A stretch of DNA of 64,000 bases from Zoogloea oleivorans (GTDB taxonomy: Bacteria; Pseudomonadota; Gammaproteobacteria; Burkholderiales; Rhodocyclaceae), in NCBI RefSeq assembly GCF_008107625.1, contig NZ_SDKK01000006.1, forward strand, positions 168,450 through 232,449, written 5' to 3'. The notes below the pieces were generated by a model. That model was not told the DNA's origin, made no database searches, and worked only from the letters and a program-made list of their open reading frames with translations. Both the position numbers and the translations under genes were made by a program. This document shows positions 59,383 to 64,000 of the stretch, piece after piece. Each line of letters begins with the position of its first letter. Position 1 is the first letter of the stretch.

Positions 59383-62316
59383 TCAGGAAAGACGGGCGAG
59401 AATGGCACGCGCATCGTCTTTCTGACGACCGGAACCTTCACGCAACACTTCCTCGACCAGCTCCCGTGCGCCATCCTTGTCACCCATCTCTTCATAGGCG
59501 CGAGCAAGCTCCAGCTTGGTCGCAACCTCCTGCTGCAGATCCAGATCCAGCGGGGGCTCGGTGGGGGGCCCCGCATCCGGCAACTCGAGGGCCGAGCTTC
59601 CAGGCTTCTTGAGATCCAGATCGATGTCACTCAGATTGATGGGAGGAGGTACAAATGGGCGGGGCGCCACAATCTTCTCATCGGCCTTCTCGTCAAGCTC
59701 GAAATCAAAGTCGAGAAGACTGCTGTCAAAACTTGTCCGCTCGAGATCGACGGTAGCGGTATCGAGCGGCAAACGCAGCCCCTCGTCAGCCAGGGTGGCA
59801 GTGAGATCAACATCCACGGTGGGAGCCAGGGCCGGCTCGGCCTGACGCTCACCAAACTCGGAGCTGACTTCAAAATCGAGGTCACTGGGATCAGGAAGAT
59901 TGAAATCGTCAGTCAGTCGCTGCGGGCGGGTCGAAGTTGCCTCAAGGCTGCTGAACAGCACGTCGCCCGCCACCAGTGTTGCGCCCATGGCAGGAGGAGC
60001 GGAAGGCTGATCGAAGCCCAGATCGAAGTCCAGTGCTCCCATGCCCGACTGTGCGCCACCCTGAACGGTTCCTGCACTGGCCGAACCATGACTGGCATCG
60101 GAGGTGAGGTCGAGATCGAAATCCAGCACCGACGTGTCAGGAATGCTCGGCGACACAGCCGTCGGAGCCGCAGGCGAGGCAGCGCGTTCAATGTCCTCGA
60201 GACTCGCGTACTGATTAAGCTCGCCCGGCAGTGCCCAGGTGTCCTTCAGTTGGGACGGGGACTCCAGCGGGTCATCGCCTCCCATGGGCATCAGTTCGTT
60301 TGCCCGTGTGAAGTCAGGCGCCTTGGGACGCAAATCGCCTGCCTGGACAAAGCCCGTCGCAGCGGCAGCCCCGCCCGTAACCGTCTGCGGCCCGATTACC
60401 GCAGCAGCGGGCTTGACCGCCTCCGCCGGCGAAGTGCCCGGCGCAGGAATCCGGTACAGCGGACTGTCAGGATCGACCTTGCGCCCAAGAGCCGCGGCCT
60501 TCTCCCAGTCCTGACCATTGCCACCTGTGAGGGAGTAGAGCTCGGTTGCGGTGGTTTCGAACTGCTTGATGTTCTTTCGCTGCGCATAAATCTCGAGCAG
60601 TTTCAGGTGCACGCCGGTCCGGCCTGGATCGGTCTTGAGTGCGTCGAGAAGAATCTCTTCAGCTTGCGCATCGCGGCCGTAGGCCATGTAGACATCGGCC
60701 TCTGCTACAGGGTCGACGCCTTCGTCGGTGTCGATCGAAGACAAACCCGACTGGCTGAAATCAGTCTGAATCTGACTGCTGTTGCTGGTGTCGACGCTCT
60801 GGCCACCCGCACTGCCAAAAACGGAGTTCGAACCGTCGCCAAACTCGGACAAGGCAGGTGTCGTGGTCGGAGCACCCTGACCGGAGCGACGCTGGTACAG
60901 CTTGTAGCCCCCCCAGCCGAGCAGCAACGCAAGGATGCCACCACCACCCAGTAGCAGGGGCATGTCCTCCGAAGGGGAAATCTGGGCTTCAGCCGGCGCG
61001 GACGGAACCGGCGGGGGTGCTGGCGCAGGCTCAGGTGCAACCGGCGGAGGCGGCGGCTTCACTTCGGCGACAGGCTCGGGCTCCTTCGGTACTTCCGGCT
61101 TCTCCGTCACCACAGGAGCGGCCGGCACGGCCTCGGGAACGGCAGGCGGCAGAGCGGCTGGCTTGGCTTGAGCCTCGGACTGCGCCTGGGTCATGCCCTG
61201 GCTCTTCAGTTCCACCAGGCGCTGAAGCTCCTTGATGCTCTTCTCCAGGTCAGCCAGGCGAGTGTTGGCCTCCTTGAGCGCCTTGTCCCGGGAGACGAGG
61301 TCTTCCTCAAGAGCCTGCAGACGGGCAACGGACTTCTCTCCACCCGCGCCGCCAGCCCGCAAGCCATCATCACTCTTGGAAACCTTTAGCTGATCGGTGG
61401 CGCCAGCCGTTACCGGAGCCCGGTCTTCAACCTTGGCACCGATTTTCCCGCCACTTCCCTGGCGAACCGGCGCTTCCTTTGCCGGAGCTGCGGCGGCCTG
61501 CTCAGCAAGCTTCTGACGGTAGCGTCCAAAGTCGGCAGAATGGGCAAGCACCTGCTGACGCCCACCCTCGCCGGCCAACTGACGTACCGCATCGGCGTCG
61601 GGAATGCGCAATATCTTGCCGGCCTGCAGGCGATTGACGTTTTCGGCATCAAAAGCGGAACGGTTCCCCTGGAACAGGGCCGACAGCATTTGCTCCATCG
61701 ACACGCCTTCTGGGCGGTTCTCTGCGGCAATCCGATTCAGGGTGTCGCCGGGCTGAACCATGTAGGTACGCCCTGCCCCTGTCGCCGACGCCGGTCGTGC
61801 CACGCGTGCAGCAGCAGGACGTCGTGCCTGCGGCGCCTCCGCCCTGCGCCCATAGGAGTCCTGACGGACTTCAGGAGCCGCCACCGGTGCGGCATATCGA
61901 CCAGAACCGGTATCCGGCGGATCGAGCAGGAAAGTGTATTCGCGAATCAGCCGCCCGGATGACCAGTTGAGTTCAACCAGCATATCGACGAAGGGCTCGT
62001 TGATTGGTCTGTCACTGCTGACCTTCACGACGGCGCCGCCTCCTCGCCGCTCGATCGACATACGCAGGCCGCTGACCGACGGGGCGTAATCGATACCCGC
62101 CTGCCGGAATGCCTCTGCCGACGCAAGACGCGCGGTCATGTTCTGGAGTTCTTCGGGGGCAGCGGCGATTTCCACCTCGGCGCGCAAGGGCTGGCCGAGA
62201 CCGCTCAGCACGGTAATGCGTCCCAAGCCCGCAGCGCTGGCACTCAGAGAGAGTGCGCTGATGGATGCTGCGAGCAGGGTGCGTTTGAGTCGACTATTCA
62301 CGAGGTTCTTATGCAC
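59383..62316 (-). CDS. fimV: FimV/HubP-family polar landmark protein
   Basis: A 977-residue envelope protein. An N-terminal signal peptide (to about residue 29) and the FimV N-domain (GLGRITVLSGLGQPLRAEVEI) lead to a LysM peptidoglycan-binding motif (~184-245, YMVQPGDTLNRIAAEN). A coiled coil (~340-380), a Pro-rich part, one membrane span (~460-480), a long acidic cytosolic region with DLDFDL-type repeats and a C-terminal FimV motif (ATKLELARAYEEMGDKDGARELVEEVL) follow. Relatives organise the cell pole and type IV pili. Start is GTG 62316 or GTG 62301; neither has a clear ribosome-binding site. Confidence 0.93.
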   Translation of the reverse strand: MHKNLVNSRLKRTLLAASISALSLSASAAGLGRITVLSGLGQPLRAEVEIAAAPEELQNMTARLASAEAFRQAGIDYAPSVSGLRMSIERRGGGAVVKVSSDRPINEPFVDMLVELNWSSGRLIREYTFLLDPPDTGSGRYAAPVAAPEVRQDSYGRRAEAPQARRPAAARVARPASATGAGRTYMVQPGDTLNRIAAENRPEGVSMEQMLSALFQGNRSAFDAENVNRLQAGKILRIPDADAVRQLAGEGGRQQVLAHSADFGRYRQKLAEQAAAAPAKEAPVRQGSGGKIGAKVEDRAPVTAGATDQLKVSKSDDGLRAGGAGGEKSVARLQALEEDLVSRDKALKEANTRLADLEKSIKELQRLVELKSQGMTQAQSEAQAKPAALPPAVPEAVPAAPVVTEKPEVPKEPEPVAEVKPPPPPVAPEPAPAPPPVPSAPAEAQISPSEDMPLLLGGGGILALLLGWGGYKLYQRRSGQGAPTTTPALSEFGDGSNSVFGSAGGQSVDTSNSSQIQTDFSQSGLSSIDTDEGVDPVAEADVYMAYGRDAQAEEILLDALKTDPGRTGVHLKLLEIYAQRKNIKQFETTATELYSLTGGNGQDWEKAAALGRKVDPDSPLYRIPAPGTSPAEAVKPAAAVIGPQTVTGGAAAATGFVQAGDLRPKAPDFTRANELMPMGGDDPLESPSQLKDTWALPGELNQYASLEDIERAASPAAPTAVSPSIPDTSVLDFDLDLTSDASHGSASAGTVQGGAQSGMGALDFDLGFDQPSAPPAMGATLVAGDVLFSSLEATSTRPQRLTDDFNLPDPSDLDFEVSSEFGERQAEPALAPTVDVDLTATLADEGLRLPLDTATVDLERTSFDSSLLDFDFELDEKADEKIVAPRPFVPPPINLSDIDLDLKKPGSSALELPDAGPPTEPPLDLDLQQEVATKLELARAYEEMGDKDGARELVEEVLREGSGRQKDDARAILARLS

Positions 62317-62420
62317 GAAGGCTGATCATCGAAATCGAGTTGTCGATGAACATAACATCATGGGTTTGGAGAGGCAAGTTCAAGCCATGTTTCAACTTGC
62401 TCTCATGCCATCCGAAAATG

Positions 62421-62447
62421 AAAAAAGGCGGCCTGAGCCGCCCTTTT
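62421..62447 (-). terminator. Intrinsic terminator of asd
   Basis: On the minus strand GGCGGC-TCAG-GCCGCC is followed by TTTTTT (plus-strand A run 62421-62426). It separates leuB-asd from fimV, so fimV should have its own promoter in 62317-62420. Confidence 0.85.
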
Positions 62448-62451
62448 CAGA

Positions 62452-63576
62452 TCAATCCTCGAGGAGGACCCGCAGCATGCGTCGCAACGGCTCGGCCGCG
62501 CCCCACAGCAGTTGATCGCCGACGGTGAAGGCGGAGAGGTACTCGCCGCCCATCGCCAGCTTGCGCAAACGCCCTACCGGAACCGTCAAGGTACCGGTCA
62601 CGGCGGTCGGCGTCAGGTCGCGCATGGTGATGTCACGCTGGTTCGGAACAACCTTGACCCAGTCGTTGGCGCTGGCCAGCATGGCTTCGATTTCGTCGAT
62701 CGGGATGTCCTTCTTCAGCTTCAGGGTCAGCGCCTGGCTGTGGCAACGCATCGCACCGATGCGCACGCACAGACCATCGATGGGCACCGCCGGCGAACCA
62801 AAACCTTCGCCACGGCCAAGGATCTTGTTGGTCTCGACACCGCCCTTCCACTCTTCCTTGGATTGGCCGTTGCCCAGATCCTTGTCGATCCAGGGAATCA
62901 GCGAACCGGCCAGCGGTACACCGAAGTTGGACGCCGGGAACGCATCGTCACGCATGGTGCCGGCAACTTCGCGGTCGATGTCGAGGATCGCCGAAGCGGG
63001 ATCGTCGAGCAACTCCTTGACGGAACGGTTCAGCTCGCCCATCTGGGAGATGAGTTCGCGCATGTTCTGGGCGCCGGCGCCGGAAGCAGCCTGGTAGGTC
63101 ATGGACGTAGCCCACTCCACCAGATCACGCTGGAACAGGCCACCAAGGGCCATCAGCATCAGGGACACGGTACAGTTGCCGCCCACCCAGTCACGACCGC
63201 CCTTGGCGAGCGCATCCTTGATCACGTTCATGTTGACCGGATCGAGGATGATGACTGCCTGGGGCTCCATACGCAGCGAGGATGCAGCATCGATCCAGTG
63301 ACCGTTCCAGCCTGCAGCGCGCAGCTTCGGGTACACCTCGTTGGTGTAATCGCCACCTTGACAGGTGATGACGATATCCATCGACTTCAACTCTTCGATG
63401 TCCTTCGCGTCCTTCAGTGCGGGCGCTTCCTTGCCGAAATTCGGCGCCTTGCCACCCGCATTGGAGGTGGTGAAGAACACCGGCTCGATCAGGGCAAAAT
63501 CATTTTCTTCCCGCATGCGCTGCATGAGGACGGAACCCACCATGCCACGCCAGCCAACCAGACCCACTCTTTTCAT
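62452..63576 (-). CDS. asd: Aspartate-semialdehyde dehydrogenase
   Basis: A 374-residue enzyme reducing aspartyl phosphate in the branch leading to Lys, Thr, Met and diaminopimelate. [15 protein letters not shown] is the NADP site, [15 protein letters not shown] holds the catalytic Cys, and [11 protein letters not shown] the C-terminal block. Length is that of the gammaproteobacterial-type Asd. It follows leuB after about 38 bases and ends before a strong terminator. Confidence 0.97.
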   Translation of the reverse strand: MKRVGLVGWRGMVGSVLMQRMREENDFALIEPVFFTTSNAGGKAPNFGKEAPALKDAKDIEELKSMDIVITCQGGDYTNEVYPKLRAAGWNGHWIDAASSLRMEPQAVIILDPVNMNVIKDALAKGGRDWVGGNCTVSLMLMALGGLFQRDLVEWATSMTYQAASGAGAQNMRELISQMGELNRSVKELLDDPASAILDIDREVAGTMRDDAFPASNFGVPLAGSLIPWIDKDLGNGQSKEEWKGGVETNKILGRGEGFGSPAVPIDGLCVRIGAMRCHSQALTLKLKKDIPIDEIEAMLASANDWVKVVPNQRDITMRDLTPTAVTGTLTVPVGRLRKLAMGGEYLSAFTVGDQLLWGAAEPLRRMLRVLLED

Positions 63577-63614
63577 ATTGATCCCCGATCAGACTTGATT
63601 TGTTTTTTGAATTT

Positions 63615-64000
<386 letters not shown>

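Overview
The window is a gene-dense, GC-rich piece of a bacterial chromosome. Protein families and gene order point to a betaproteobacterium, most likely of the Rhodocyclales (Azospira/Dechloromonas/Thauera-like). The evidence is the sdhCDABE-gltA-odhAB-lpd block, the nadK-recN / hrcA-hemH / grpE-dnaK-dnaJ heat-shock block, and the leuB-asd-fimV-truA-trpFBA-accD-folC-dedD-cvpA-purF-metZ block, all arrangements common in that class. The taxon is inferred from recall of such orders, not from a search. No insertion sequence, prophage, CRISPR array or rRNA was seen; this is mostly core chromosome with a few accessory genes.

Layout. 1-5.1 kb: a truncated NAD(P)HX repair enzyme, a four-CBS/PAS histidine kinase without an adjacent response regulator, a DMT permease and a Sel1-repeat protein. 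5.2-9.2 kb: tRNA-Val(CAC) with a textbook promoter, an unrecognised acidic 135-residue protein, a DinG/YoaA-type helicase and a ZapE-type ATPase. 9.2-22.9 kb: a citric-acid-cycle island on the minus strand (GntR regulator, sdhCDAB, sdhE, gltA, odhA, odhB, lpdA), with mdh and a CitE/malyl-CoA-lyase-like gene divergent on the plus strand. A perfect inverted repeat lies between the regulator and mdh. 23-30 kb: accessory metabolism and signalling, namely a nitronate-monooxygenase-like flavoprotein, an adenylate cyclase-FHA fusion, an esterase, a transglutaminase-like protein, an N-formylglutamate amidohydrolase-like protein, a VIT-family transporter and a YkuD transpeptidase.

30-42 kb: recN, nadK, hrcA, hemH, a small membrane protein, a tandem AP2-domain protein, trxC, a Ser/Thr kinase with a cyclic-nucleotide-binding-like domain, then grpE, dnaK and dnaJ. 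grpE and dnaK each have their own sigma-32 promoter; the dnaK promoter matches consensus perfectly and overlaps the grpE stop codon. 42-49 kb: a branched-chain-amino-acid-type binding protein, cysS, a TPR protein and a YkuD protein that share a homologous C-terminal domain, two cyclophilins and lpxH. 49-64 kb: a minus-strand run of tightly packed biosynthetic genes from truncated leuB to metZ, joined by many 4-base stop/start overlaps.

The most interesting leads are: (1) a possible signalling set made of an adenylate cyclase-FHA fusion and a Ser/Thr kinase with a cNMP-like domain; (2) a lone EcfT/CbiQ-like membrane protein translationally coupled to truA; (3) a standalone tandem-AP2 DNA-binding protein; (4) the GntR regulator with its palindrome controlling the TCA island; (5) the paired TPR/YkuD proteins sharing an NTF2-like module.
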